A DNA stretch of 64,000 nucleotides from Rubrivivax sp. (lineage in GTDB: Bacteria > Pseudomonadota > Gammaproteobacteria > Burkholderiales > Burkholderiaceae_C). The notes under the pieces were generated by a model that was given only the letters and a program-made list of their open reading frames with translations, made no database searches and was not told the DNA's origin. The stretch's first letter is position 1; every line of letters begins with the position of its first letter. This document shows positions 29,179-38,215 of this stretch, one piece after another. The stretch spans positions 1-64,000 of the forward strand of contig JADYZZ010000065.1 in the NCBI GenBank assembly GCA_020852865.1, read 5' to 3'. Position numbers and translations under genes: made by a program.

Positions 29179-29232
29179 GCGCAGGCGCAGGCGCAGGCGC
29201 AGGCGCAGGCGCAGGCGCAGGCGCAGGCGCAG
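29179..29232. repeat. Hexanucleotide repeat (GCGCAG)9
   Basis: Nine perfect GCGCAG units lie 141 bp upstream of dedA and 241 bp upstream of the LysR gene, followed by shorter GCAGC units to about 29260. The unit number equals that of the (GTCGCT)9 tract at 9179-9232. Confidence 0.9.
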
Positions 29233-29401
29233 GCGCGCCGCAGCGCAGCGCAGCGCAGCACGGCGCCGGCGCCGGCGCAGGCGCAGCGCAGCACGGCGGG
29301 CGCCGGCGCGCCGCCCCGTTCGCGCTGCCGGCCAGGCGGCCCCTGCACGCCGCCCCTGCGAGCCGACCAGGTGCGCCGGCGAGCGCACGAGACTATTAGA
29401 G

Positions 29402-29419
29402 TTGCTTATTTAGAAGCAA
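29402..29419. promoter_or_regulatory. LysR-type operator candidate
   Basis: TTGCTTATTTAGAAGCAA is a perfect 6-bp inverted repeat with a 6-bp AT-rich centre, 54 bp before the LysR start, in one of the few AT-rich patches of the window. It fits the T-N11-A pattern bound by LysR regulators and is the likely autoregulatory site. The next gene in the cassette follows the regulator with no gap. Confidence 0.5.
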
Positions 29420-29472
29420 ACACTATTTCATCCGGTTGTTCAAGAACCTACCCTCCAACCGTCCGAACCGCC

Positions 29473-30453
29473 ATGCAAGACCACCGTCCCGTCGACATGC
29501 AAGCACTGCGCGTCTTCGTCGCCACCGCCCAGGACTGCAACATGTCCCGGGCGGCCAGACGCCTGGACATCTCGCAGTCGGCCGTCTCGCAGACCATCCG
29601 GCTGCTCGAGGAGAACTTCGGCGCGCCCTTGCTCAACCGCTCGGCGCGGCCGCTGACGCTGACGCCGGCCGGCATCGCCTTGCTCAACCGCGGCCGCGTG
29701 CTGCTGGACGAGGCGCTCAATCTGCGCGGCGCGGTCATCGAGGCCAGCCGCGGCATCAAGCCCAGCCTGCGCATCGGGCTGGTGGATTCCTTCGCCGCGA
29801 CCTGCGGGACGCCGCTGGTGCAGCAGTTGCTGCGCGGCACCACCCAGCTGTCGGTGCGCACCGGACTCACGCCCAACCTGGGCGAGGCGCTGGCGCGGCG
29901 CGAGCTCGATCTGGTGATCTCGTCGCGCTCGCTCGATCTCGACGGCATGGCCAACCATGCGCTCGTGTCCGAGCGGTTCTTCGTCATCGCGCCCAGGGGC
30001 AGCACGCCGGTGTGCCGCAGCGTCGCCGACGTCAAGGCGCTGATGCGGGCGCTGCCGATCGTGCGCTTCAACCAGCAGTCGCACCTGGGCGAGCAGGTGG
30101 AGCGCGCGCTGCGCCGCGTCGGCCTGAACCCGCCGCGGCGGCTCGAGGTGGACACCGCCGACACCCTGGCCTCGATGGTCGCCGGCGGCATCGGCTGGGC
30201 CGTCACGACTCCGCTGTGCCTGCTGCAGGGCGCGCGCTCGGCGTCGATGCTGCGCCCCGACGTGGTGAGCGAGATCAACGCCGAGCGGACCCTCTTCCTG
30301 CACGCGCGCGAGGGCGAGTACGGCTCGCTGGCCAGGGAGACCTTCGCGATCGTGCAGACGATCCTGCGCGAGAGGATCGCCGGCGAGCTGGGGGCCATCG
30401 CGCCGTCGCTGCCCGGCCTCATTCAACTTCATCCCTGGAGCGACAGTGACTGA
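29473..30453 (+). CDS. LysR-family transcriptional regulator
   Basis: A 326-aa DNA-binding regulator. The N-terminal winged helix-turn-helix (about 10-70) contains MSRAARRLDISQSAVSQTIRLLE. A LysR substrate-binding domain follows (about 95-300). The ATG at 29473 is preferred because the HTH starts 12 residues later and the upstream in-frame sequence is promoter-like. It shares 8 bp with the aspartase-like gene. It probably senses an amino acid and controls the lyase and ABC importer that follow on the same strand. Confidence 0.9.
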   Translation: MQDHRPVDMQALRVFVATAQDCNMSRAARRLDISQSAVSQTIRLLEENFGAPLLNRSARPLTLTPAGIALLNRGRVLLDEALNLRGAVIEASRGIKPSLRIGLVDSFAATCGTPLVQQLLRGTTQLSVRTGLTPNLGEALARRELDLVISSRSLDLDGMANHALVSERFFVIAPRGSTPVCRSVADVKALMRALPIVRFNQQSHLGEQVERALRRVGLNPPRRLEVDTADTLASMVAGGIGWAVTTPLCLLQGARSASMLRPDVVSEINAERTLFLHAREGEYGSLARETFAIVQTILRERIAGELGAIAPSLPGLIQLHPWSDSD

Positions 30454-31849
30454 ACCCTCGGCCTCACTGCGATCGGAATCCGACTGCCTCGGCAGCGTGC
30501 GCATCGCCAGCGACGCCCTGTACGGCGTCAACACCGTGCGCGGCGTCGACAACCTCACCGTGTCCAGGAGTCCGATCGGTTCGGAGCACGAATTCGTGCG
30601 CGCCTTCGCGCTGTGCAAATGGGCCGCCGCGCTCGCCAATCGCGACCTCGGCGTGCTCGACGAGGCGCGCTGCGAGGCCATCGTCCAGGCCTGCCGCGAA
30701 CTGGTCGACGGCCGCCACGACGCCTTCCTGGTGGTCGACTTCCTCGAGGGCTCGGGCGGCACCTCGTCGAACATGAACGTCAACGAGGTCGTGGCCAACC
30801 GCGCCCAGCAGCTGCTGGGCGGACGGCCCGGCGCCTACGACCGCGTGCATCCGAACGATCACGTCAACCGCTCGCAGTCGACCAACGACGTCTATCCGGC
30901 GGCGATGAAGATCGCCGCCCACGCGCTGCTGGCGCCGCTGATCGACGAAGTGCGCGCGCTCTCGGCCAGCCTGCTGCGCAAGGCCGACGAGTTCGGCGAC
31001 CTGCTGCACCTGGGCCGCACCTGCCTGCAAGACGCGCAGCCGATGATGCTGGGCCAGGTGTTCGGGGGCTACGCCGCGCTCGCCGCGCGCGCGGGCGAGG
31101 AACTCGAGCGGGTGCGCGCCGCGCTGCGCGTGCTGCCGCTGGGCGGCACGGCCATCGGCACCGGCTTCGGTGCGCCCAGGGGCTATAAGGCCCGCGTCTA
31201 CGCCCATCTGGCCCGCATCAGCGGCGTGGAGTTCAGACCCGCCGACAACGCCTTCGACGCGATGCAGAACCTCGACACGTTCGCGCGCGTGTCGGCCGAG
31301 CTGCGCACCTGCGCCGGCGCGCTGGCCAAGGTGGCGTCGGACCTGATCCTGCTGTCCTCCGGCCCGAACGGCGGCATCGCCGAGCTCGAGCTGCCGGCGG
31401 TGCAGCCGGGCTCCTCGATCATGCCCGGCAAGATCAACCCGGTGGTTCCGATGAGCATGGTGCAGATCGGCTTTGCGGTGGCGGGCAACGACGTCTGCGT
31501 GGCCCAGGCCCACCAGGCCGGCCAGCTCGAGATCAACCACTTCGAGCCGGTGGTGGCGGGTCGCCTGTACGACTCGATCCACCTGCTGCGCAACGGCGTG
31601 CGGCTGTTGCGCGAGAAGTGCATCGACGGCATCCGCGCCGACGCGGCGCGCAACGAGCAGCACCTGCTCGACTCGACCGCGATCGCCACCGCCCTCGTCC
31701 CCAGGCTCGGCTACGCCCAGGTCAGCGCGATGGTGCGCGAGGCCGCCGCGCAGAACCGGCGCCTGCTCGACGTGCTGCACGAACGCAAGCTGCTCGACCG
31801 CGCCGAGGCGATCCGGCTCACGCGCGAGGCGACGGCCATCGACGGCTGA
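30446..31849 (+). CDS. Aspartate ammonia-lyase-like protein (fumarase/aspartase superfamily)
   Basis: A 467-aa cytosolic lyase whose best match by eye is aspartase (aspartate to fumarate + ammonia). Superfamily motifs are GSGGTSSNMNVNEVVANRA, HPNDHVNRSQSTNDV and the catalytic serine loop GSSIMPGKINP. C-terminal EKCIDGI and QAGQLEINHFEP resemble aspartase. The Glu that usually ends the signature (NPVVPE) is Met here (NPVVPM), so the substrate may differ from plain aspartate. GTG start overlapping lysR by 8 bp. It sits before a polar amino acid importer, which fits uptake and deamination of one substrate. Confidence 0.85.
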   Translation: MTEPSASLRSESDCLGSVRIASDALYGVNTVRGVDNLTVSRSPIGSEHEFVRAFALCKWAAALANRDLGVLDEARCEAIVQACRELVDGRHDAFLVVDFLEGSGGTSSNMNVNEVVANRAQQLLGGRPGAYDRVHPNDHVNRSQSTNDVYPAAMKIAAHALLAPLIDEVRALSASLLRKADEFGDLLHLGRTCLQDAQPMMLGQVFGGYAALAARAGEELERVRAALRVLPLGGTAIGTGFGAPRGYKARVYAHLARISGVEFRPADNAFDAMQNLDTFARVSAELRTCAGALAKVASDLILLSSGPNGGIAELELPAVQPGSSIMPGKINPVVPMSMVQIGFAVAGNDVCVAQAHQAGQLEINHFEPVVAGRLYDSIHLLRNGVRLLREKCIDGIRADAARNEQHLLDSTAIATALVPRLGYAQVSAMVREAAAQNRRLLDVLHERKLLDRAEAIRLTREATAIDG

Positions 31850-31905
31850 GCGCGACGCGCCGGCGCACGCACCCTCGTTCCATCCACCCATCGACGGAGG
31901 CATCC

Positions 31906-32727
31906 ATGAAGAAGCTGTTCTCGGGCCTGCTGGCGGCGCTGTGCGTGCTGGCCGCGGCCGCCGCCCAGGCGCAGAGCCCGGTGCTCGACCGCATCAAGAG
32001 CGCCGGCGTGCTGCGCGTCGGCGTGAAGACGGACTACCGGCCGTTCGGCTTCCTCGATCCGGCCGGCAAGATCGTCGGCCTGGAGCCCGACCTCGCGGCC
32101 GATCTCGCCCGGCGGCTGAAGGTCCAGCTCGAGCTGGTGCCGGTGCAGACGGCCAACCGCATGGAGTTCCTGCAGCAAGGCCGCATCGACGTGATGATCG
32201 CGACGATGTCGGTCAACGACCAGCGGCGCAAGGTCGTCGGCGTGATCGAGCCCTTCTACTACGCCGGCGGCACCAGCCTGCTGGTGCGCAAGAGCGCGCG
32301 CATGAAGCGCTGGGAGGACGTCCGCGACAAGGAGATCTGCGGCACGCAGGGCGCCTACTACAACCGCGCGGTGACGCAGAAGTACGGCGCCCGGATCGTC
32401 GCTTTCCCGGGCAGCATGGAAGCGCAGAACGCGCTGCTCACCGGGTCGTGCATCGGCTTCGTGCAGGACAGCACCCTGCTCGCGGCGATCGTGGCCAGCG
32501 GCGACCCGAAGTGGGCCGACTTCGAGACGCCGCTGCCGGTGGAGGATCTCCAGCCCTGGGCGGTGGCGGTGCCCATCGCCGAGCTCGGATCGCCCTACGG
32601 CGACCTCATGCGCCAGGCCGTGACCGACTGGCACCGTTCGGGCCAGCTGATCGCGCTCGAGAAGAAGTGGGGCCTGCCGGCCACCGCCTTCCTCGAGGAA
32701 GCCCAGGCCAAGGCCGGCAGCAAGTGA
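31906..32727 (+). CDS. Polar amino acid ABC importer, periplasmic receptor
   Basis: A 273-aa SBP_bac_3 family receptor with a classic signal peptide (residues 1-23, ending AAQAQS). The family pattern GVLRVGVKTDYRPFGFLD and the hinge region LEPDLAADLARRLKV are clear. A second domain holds RMEFLQQGRIDVMIATMS. Such receptors bind Asp/Glu, Gln, His or similar. Together with the upstream aspartase-like gene, aspartate or a relative is the best guess. GACGGAGG is the ribosome site. An untranslated 118 bp separates it from the permeases. Confidence 0.92.
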   Translation: MKKLFSGLLAALCVLAAAAAQAQSPVLDRIKSAGVLRVGVKTDYRPFGFLDPAGKIVGLEPDLAADLARRLKVQLELVPVQTANRMEFLQQGRIDVMIATMSVNDQRRKVVGVIEPFYYAGGTSLLVRKSARMKRWEDVRDKEICGTQGAYYNRAVTQKYGARIVAFPGSMEAQNALLTGSCIGFVQDSTLLAAIVASGDPKWADFETPLPVEDLQPWAVAVPIAELGSPYGDLMRQAVTDWHRSGQLIALEKKWGLPATAFLEEAQAKAGSK

Positions 32728-32845
32728 GTTCCGGCGGCACCGGGCCCTCGGGCGTGCACAGCCGAACGAACCGAGCGGACGCAGCGGCCGGTCCGACCGG
32801 CCCGCGGCAGCGCGCCCGCCGTGCGCCGGCCGCCGCGAGGCCGTG

Positions 32846-33583
32846 ATGGATATCGCCGGGTTCTTCGCCGCGCTGAACCAGTCGCGCGGCATCAACTTCT
32901 CGCTGTTCTACGACGCCTTCGACCGCGACCTGTTCCTGCAGGGCATCCGCTACACGGCCTGGCTGTCCGTCGCCTCCATCGTGGGCAGCCTGGCCGTCGG
33001 CGGTCTCGGGGCCTATCTGCAGTTCGCGCAGGGCCGCTGGGCCCGGCGCCTGGTGGGCGGCTACGTGCAGGTCTTCCGCAACACGCCGCCCCTGGTGCAG
33101 CTGTACTTCTTCTACTTCGCGCTCGGGCCGGCGCTGAGCGCGCTCGGTTCGGGCCCGCAGCCCCTGATCGGCAACGTCACCTGGGCCATCGTGTCGCTGA
33201 CGCTGTACGCCGGCGCCTTCAACGTCGAGATCTTCCGCTCCGGCATCGAGGCCGTGCCCCAGTCCACGATCGAGGCGGCCGATGCGCTCGGCCTGAGCCG
33301 CTCGCAGATCTTCGTCAAGGTGGTCCTGCCGCTGGCGCTGCGCATCAGCCTGGCCGGGCTGAACAACAACCTCGTCAACCTGATCAAGACCACGACGAAC
33401 GCCTTCGCGATCGCCGTGCCCGAACTGCTCTACGCCTCGTCGCAGATCTGGTCGGAGAGCATGAACGCATTCGAGATGGTGGTGGTCCTGCTCACCTTCT
33501 ACATGCTCGTCATCGGCGCGTTCACGTGGTCGATGCAGCGCTGGGAGCGCGCGATCGCGGTTCCCGGATGGGGGCATGCATGA
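32846..33583 (+). CDS. Polar amino acid ABC importer, permease 1
   Basis: A 245-aa HisM/GlnP-type permease (His/Glu/Gln/Arg/opine family). It has a periplasmic N-terminus, about five helices and the EAA-type coupling loop EAADALGLSRSQIFVKVVLP. FRNTPPLVQLYFFYFALG is the family signature after the second helix. The ATG at 32846 directly follows an in-frame GTG at 32843; either could start. Its TGA overlaps the ATG of the next permease (ATGA). Confidence 0.93.
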   Translation: MDIAGFFAALNQSRGINFSLFYDAFDRDLFLQGIRYTAWLSVASIVGSLAVGGLGAYLQFAQGRWARRLVGGYVQVFRNTPPLVQLYFFYFALGPALSALGSGPQPLIGNVTWAIVSLTLYAGAFNVEIFRSGIEAVPQSTIEAADALGLSRSQIFVKVVLPLALRISLAGLNNNLVNLIKTTTNAFAIAVPELLYASSQIWSESMNAFEMVVVLLTFYMLVIGAFTWSMQRWERAIAVPGWGHA

Positions 33584-34353
33584 AGGCGCTGCGCCATCGG
33601 GCGGCAACCCGGGCGGCGGCCGGGGTTCTGTCCATGCTGCCGCTGGGCGCGGCGGCGGCCGATGCGGTGCACGCCGAGCCGGGCATCGCCGCGCTGGCCA
33701 AGTGGCTGCCGCTGCTGCTCCAGGGCTTCGCCGTCGACGTGGGCATCAGCGTGGCGTCGATGGCGGCGGGCACGGTGCTGGGCGCGCTGGTGGGCATCGG
33801 GCAGATCTCGCTGCACGGCTGGGTGCGCGCGCCGGCGCGCTGGATCACCCAGTTCTTCCGCAACGCGCCCTGGCTGGTGCTGCTCTTCTTCTGCGTGCTG
33901 CTGCTGCCCAACGAGATCCGGGTGTCCGGCCTGGCGCTGCCGTTCCCGGCCTGGATGAAGGGCATCCTCGGACTCACGCTGCCGGTGATGGGCAACGTGT
34001 CGGAGGTGGTGCGCGGCGGCATCCAGTCGCTGCCCTCGGCACAGTGGGAGGCGGCCAATGCGCTCGCGTTCGATCGCTGGCAGACGCTGAGGCTGATCAT
34101 CCTGCCGCAGGCCGTCAAGCGCATGGTTCCGCCGTGGATGAACGTCTACGCCGTGCTCATGATGGCCACGCCGCTGGTGTCCATCGTCGGCGTCGAGGAC
34201 AGCGTGACCGTCGCGCGCTCGGTGCTCGCGGCCGAGAACAGCCCGGCGCTGCTGATGCCGGTCTACGCGCTGCTGCTGCTCCTGTTCTTTGCTTACTGCG
34301 CTCCCATCGCGCGCTGGACGCGCAGCCTCGAGAGACGCTTCGCCATCGCCTGA
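33580..34353 (+). CDS. Polar amino acid ABC importer, permease 2
   Basis: A 257-aa permease of the same family (TFFRNAPWL-type motif FFRNAPWLVLLFF; EAANALAFDRWQTLRLIILP coupling loop). The N-terminal 30 residues look like a cleavable signal peptide (basic start, hydrophobic core, AAAADAVHAEPG), unusual for this family. It may be a signal-anchor or a leader acquired in this lineage. Start overlaps the previous stop by 4 bp; the ATPase follows after 16 bp with a GGGAGA ribosome site. Confidence 0.92.
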   Translation: MKALRHRAATRAAAGVLSMLPLGAAAADAVHAEPGIAALAKWLPLLLQGFAVDVGISVASMAAGTVLGALVGIGQISLHGWVRAPARWITQFFRNAPWLVLLFFCVLLLPNEIRVSGLALPFPAWMKGILGLTLPVMGNVSEVVRGGIQSLPSAQWEAANALAFDRWQTLRLIILPQAVKRMVPPWMNVYAVLMMATPLVSIVGVEDSVTVARSVLAAENSPALLMPVYALLLLLFFAYCAPIARWTRSLERRFAIA

Positions 34354-34369
34354 CCGCCGGGAGACCCAG

Positions 34370-35122
<753 letters not shown>

Positions 35123-35191
35123 GGCGCGGTCGCCGCGCCGCGCGCCGCGGGTCGGCGCAACGGCGCCGGCATGCACCGCGCGGCCTGCGCG

Positions 35192-35216
35192 GCAGCGCAG
35201 CGCAGCGCAGCGCAGC
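35192..35216. repeat. (GCAGC)5 pentanucleotide repeat
   Basis: Five GCAGC units in the 207-bp gap before the ArnT-like gene, 114 bp from its start. A related GCAGC run follows the hexamer tract near 29240-29260. Confidence 0.7.
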
Positions 35217-35329
35217 GCATGGCGCATCGGCGCACGGCGCAGGCACGCGGCGCAGTATGGGCAGGCCGCGCGGCAGTGCGACACTCCCGCCGTCGCCGCA
35301 TCGCGGCCGCTGCGCCCGCCCCCCCCCGG

Positions 35330-37006
35330 ATGCCCGCCCCGCCCTCTCCGGCCTCCACCACCGCCGCCACTGCCGCCGCCGCCACGCCGCACCGGCAACG
35401 CAGCGCCTGGCTGCTGGGCGCGCTCGCGCTGTGGCTGCTCGCGACGGCCGGCACGCGTGCCCTGCTGCTGCCCGACGAAGGGCGCTACGTCGGTGTCGCC
35501 TACGCGATGCTGCAGGGCGACTGGCTCGTGCCGCGCCTCGACGGGCTGCCCTTCTTCCACAAGCCGCCGCTCATGTACTGGATCGACGCGGCGGCGCTGC
35601 GCCTCGTCGGCGTCAACGAGATCGGCGCGCGCGCCGCGCCGCTGCTCGGCGCCCTCGTCATGGCCGCTGCGATCGGCTGGGACCTGCGGCGCCGCACCGA
35701 TGCCCATCGCGCCGCGCTCGTGCTGGGCGCCCTGGCGACGTCACCCTTGTTCTACTTCGGCGCGCAATACGCCAACCTCGACATGCTGGTGGCCGGGCTG
35801 GTGACGGCGGCGGTGGTGCTGGGCGCACGCGCCGGCGAGCCCGCCGCCGCGCTCGGCTGGGCCGCGGCGGCCTGGGTGGCGGCGGCGCTGGCCGTGCTGG
35901 CCAAGGGGCTCATCGGCGTCGTGCTGCCGGCGCTGGTGCTGCTGCCCTGGCTGCTGTGGCGCCGGCGCTGGCGCGGCCTGGCGCGGCTCGTGCATCCGCT
36001 CGCGCTGGCGGCCTTTGCCCTGGTCGCGCTGCCGTGGTTCGTCGCGATGCAGATGCGCTATCCGGGCTTCTTCGACTACTTCTTCGTCGAGCAGCACCTG
36101 CGCCGCTATGCGCAGGGCGGCTTCAACAACGCACAGCCGGCCTGGTTCTACCTCGCCGTGCTGCCGCTCTTGACGCTGCCCTGGAGTCTGGCGCTGCCGG
36201 CGGTGCGCCGGCTGCGGCGCATCGGTGAGGACACGCGTCCACCGCACCCGGGAGGTGGCGTTCGCCAACGGCCGACCGCCGATCGCGCGCATCGGCCGAA
36301 CACGCGCGCCGACACCCATCCGCCGCAGCCCGACGATGTCCTCGGCCGGCAGCCCGACGATGCCCTCGGCCGGCAGCCCGACGGCACGGCCGTCGCGCTC
36401 TACGCCTGGTGGGTGTGCGTGGTGCTGGTGTTCTTCTCGCTGCCGCAGTCCAAGCTCGTGGGCTACGTGCTGCCGGCGCTCGGGCCGTTCGTGGCGCTGC
36501 TCGTGCTTGCGGCCACCGCGGGGCAGCGCCGGCTCGCCTGGCGCTGGGGCCTGGCGCTCGGCGCGCTGCTGTGCCTGGCGGCGAGCGTGTACCTCGCGCG
36601 CACGACGGCGCTGCCTTCGCAGCGCGACGTGGCGCGGGCGCTGGCCGCACGCATGCAGCCTGGCGATCGCGTCGTGCTGGTCGGGGCGCCCTACTTCGAC
36701 GTCGCCTTCTACGCGCGGCTGGGCACGCCGCCGGCGGTGCTGGCCGACTGGAACGCGCCGGGGTTCGCCGAGCGCGACGACTGGCGCAAGGAGCTGCGCG
36801 ACGCGGCGCGCTTCGAGCCGGCACGCGGCGCGCAGCTCCTGTGGCCGCTCGAGCGCACGGCCGCACTGGCCTGCAGCGCGCAGCGCCTGTGGTGGGTGGC
36901 CGCGCACGACTGGCAGCCGCCGGCCGCGGCCGGCGGCGCGACGCGCGTGCTGCAAGGGCGCAGCGCTGCGCTGTGGCTTTCGACCCGGCCCGCCGCCTGC
37001 CCATGA
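35330..37006 (+). CDS. ArnT-like glycosyltransferase (GT39/GT83 superfamily)
   Basis: A polytopic 558-aa inner-membrane transferase that takes sugar from undecaprenyl phosphate and puts it on an envelope acceptor, in known relatives lipid A phosphate (ArnT, FlmK, LgmB). Signatures are LLLPDEGRYVGVAYAMLQ (the acidic DE motif of the first periplasmic loop), LPFFHKPPLMYWI and about eleven helices. A 57-residue Arg/Pro-rich insert at about 299-355 sits between transmembrane regions and contains a 24-bp duplication. The ATG at 35330 is chosen because upstream sequence is Arg/Ala repeat; helix 1 begins at about residue 25. It shares 4 bp with the GtrA gene. Convergent genes encode the expected lipid-sugar synthase and deacetylase. 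Confidence 0.9.
   Translation: MPAPPSPASTTAATAAAATPHRQRSAWLLGALALWLLATAGTRALLLPDEGRYVGVAYAMLQGDWLVPRLDGLPFFHKPPLMYWIDAAALRLVGVNEIGARAAPLLGALVMAAAIGWDLRRRTDAHRAALVLGALATSPLFYFGAQYANLDMLVAGLVTAAVVLGARAGEPAAALGWAAAAWVAAALAVLAKGLIGVVLPALVLLPWLLWRRRWRGLARLVHPLALAAFALVALPWFVAMQMRYPGFFDYFFVEQHLRRYAQGGFNNAQPAWFYLAVLPLLTLPWSLALPAVRRLRRIGEDTRPPHPGGGVRQRPTADRAHRPNTRADTHPPQPDDVLGRQPDDALGRQPDGTAVALYAWWVCVVLVFFSLPQSKLVGYVLPALGPFVALLVLAATAGQRRLAWRWGLALGALLCLAASVYLARTTALPSQRDVARALAARMQPGDRVVLVGAPYFDVAFYARLGTPPAVLADWNAPGFAERDDWRKELRDAARFEPARGAQLLWPLERTAALACSAQRLWWVAAHDWQPPAAAGGATRVLQGRSAALWLSTRPAACP
36335..36382 (+). repeat. 24-bp tandem duplication inside the ArnT-like gene
   Basis: Two adjacent 24-bp units (23 of 24 bases identical) encode DVLGRQPD and DALGRQPD within the insert of the ArnT-like protein. 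The in-frame length keeps the protein open, so the loop may vary in length between strains. Confidence 0.85.
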
Positions 37007-37425
37007 GCCCGGACGCCGGCGCTCCTGCAGGCGCGCGCCGCGCCGAGCTGGCGCGCTTTGCGCGCTATGCACTGGTGGGCGTCGTCGCCACCGCTTCGCA
37101 CTACGGGCTGCTCGTCGCCTGGGTCGAGCTCGGCCACGGCGCCGCCTGGGCCGGCTCGGGCGCCGGTGCGCTGCTGGGCGCGCAGGTGGCCTATGCGCTC
37201 AACCGCCAGTACACCTTCGCGCACCGCGGCGCGGTGGCGGTGTCGTGGCCGCGCTTCCAGCTCGTGGCGCTGCTCGGCGCGCTGCTCGGCATGGCCATCG
37301 TCGGCGGCGTGGTGCGCCTGGGCGGCCACTACCTCGTCGGCCAGGTGCTCGCCACCGGCGCCGTGCTGCTGCTCGGCTTTGCGATCAACCGCCGCTGGAC
37401 CTTCGCCAGGGCCACGCGGGCCTGA
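37003..37425 (+). CDS. GtrA-family membrane protein
   Basis: A 140-aa protein with four hydrophobic helices and family motifs LARFARYALVGVVATASHYGL near the N-terminus and YALNRQYTF / FAINRRWTF in the loops. GtrA proteins are thought to flip undecaprenyl-phosphate sugars across the inner membrane. ATGA overlap with the ArnT-like gene suggests they act together. Its last 41 bp overlap the 3' end of the convergent deacetylase gene. Confidence 0.9.
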   Translation: MSPDAGAPAGARRAELARFARYALVGVVATASHYGLLVAWVELGHGAAWAGSGAGALLGAQVAYALNRQYTFAHRGAVAVSWPRFQLVALLGALLGMAIVGGVVRLGGHYLVGQVLATGAVLLLGFAINRRWTFARATRA

Positions 37426-38215
37426 GGCCGGCCTCGGCCAGATCGTCGCGAAACGCCGGGCTGCCCAGATAGGCTGCTTCGGCCACGCGCGCAGCGGCGA
37501 TGGCGTCGCGCGCCGAAGCCGCACCCGCGGCCCCGGGGTGACAGAACAGCAGCGTCGGGCCGGAGGCGGGCAGCGCCGCCAGCCAGCGCCGCATCAGCCT
37601 TCGATAGTCGTGTGTGCCGAAGTCGTACACGCCGCTGAGTGCGGCGTTGTGCGGCACGCCCGCGGCGGCGAGCGCGCGCGCCAGCGCACGGCCGCCGCAG
37701 GCCGCGATCACGCCGCGCTTGAAGGCCCAGCCGGGGCCGACGATGCGCCCGGTGCTGCGCACCGGCACGCCCGCGGCGCGCGCGCGCTGCAGCACCGCTT
37801 CGCGCACGCCGCGCAGCGCGTGCACATGCTGGTGGCCGTCGACGAAGTCGGGCGCGGCGCCGGTGGCGTCGCCGAAGGCCTGCCACTGCGCGTCGAGTTC
37901 GGCCGTGATCGCCGCGTGCGGCAGGCGCCCGAGCGCGGCCATGGCGATGAGCCGCGCCAGCGGCGGCGGCGCGGGCCACAGCCGCGCGAGCGCGTGCGCG
38001 CGCGGCGCGTTCTCGGTCAGGTCCAAGTGCAGCCCGCGCGCCACGCCGGCGGGCAGCGCCGCCAGCAGCGGCGCGCAGTCGCGCCAGGCCCGCGCATGGC
38101 TCATGCACGACACCGCCTGCAGCCGGCCCGCGGAGGCGAGCGCGGCGATCGTCTGCGAAGTGGCGTGGTCGAGCGCGAAGTCGTCGGCGCACAGCGCGAG
38201 CTGCGCGCCGCTCAT
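37385..38215 (-). CDS. YdjC/ChbG-family deacetylase (NaxD/HpnK-like)
   Basis: A 276-aa carbohydrate deacetylase. Metal-ligand motifs are CADDFALD near the N-terminus, DGHQHVHA in the middle (about 143-150) and FCHPG toward the end. In Francisella and Bordetella a YdjC-family enzyme (NaxD) removes the acetyl group from a polyprenyl-phosphate N-acetylhexosamine before an ArnT-like enzyme uses it; the gene context here is the same. HpnK of hopanoid synthesis is an alternative, but no hopanoid genes are near. The start shares four bases with the GT2 stop, and the 3' end overlaps gtrA. Confidence 0.87.
   Translation of the reverse strand: MSGAQLALCADDFALDHATSQTIAALASAGRLQAVSCMSHARAWRDCAPLLAALPAGVARGLHLDLTENAPRAHALARLWPAPPPLARLIAMAALGRLPHAAITAELDAQWQAFGDATGAAPDFVDGHQHVHALRGVREAVLQRARAAGVPVRSTGRIVGPGWAFKRGVIAACGGRALARALAAAGVPHNAALSGVYDFGTHDYRRLMRRWLAALPASGPTLLFCHPGAAGAASARDAIAAARVAEAAYLGSPAFRDDLAEAGLRPAWPWRRSSGG

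Larger units (their letters stand above)
29039..29472. other. Repeat-rich divergent region between dedA and the LysR gene
   Basis: This 434-bp gap holds two copies of the 11-mer CGCAGCCGTGA (29114-29135), the (GCGCAG)9 tract, several 5-bp GCAGC units, and then an abrupt AT-rich promoter-like zone from about 29390 to 29450 with a LysR-type dyad. No gene is seen. Confidence 0.7.
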
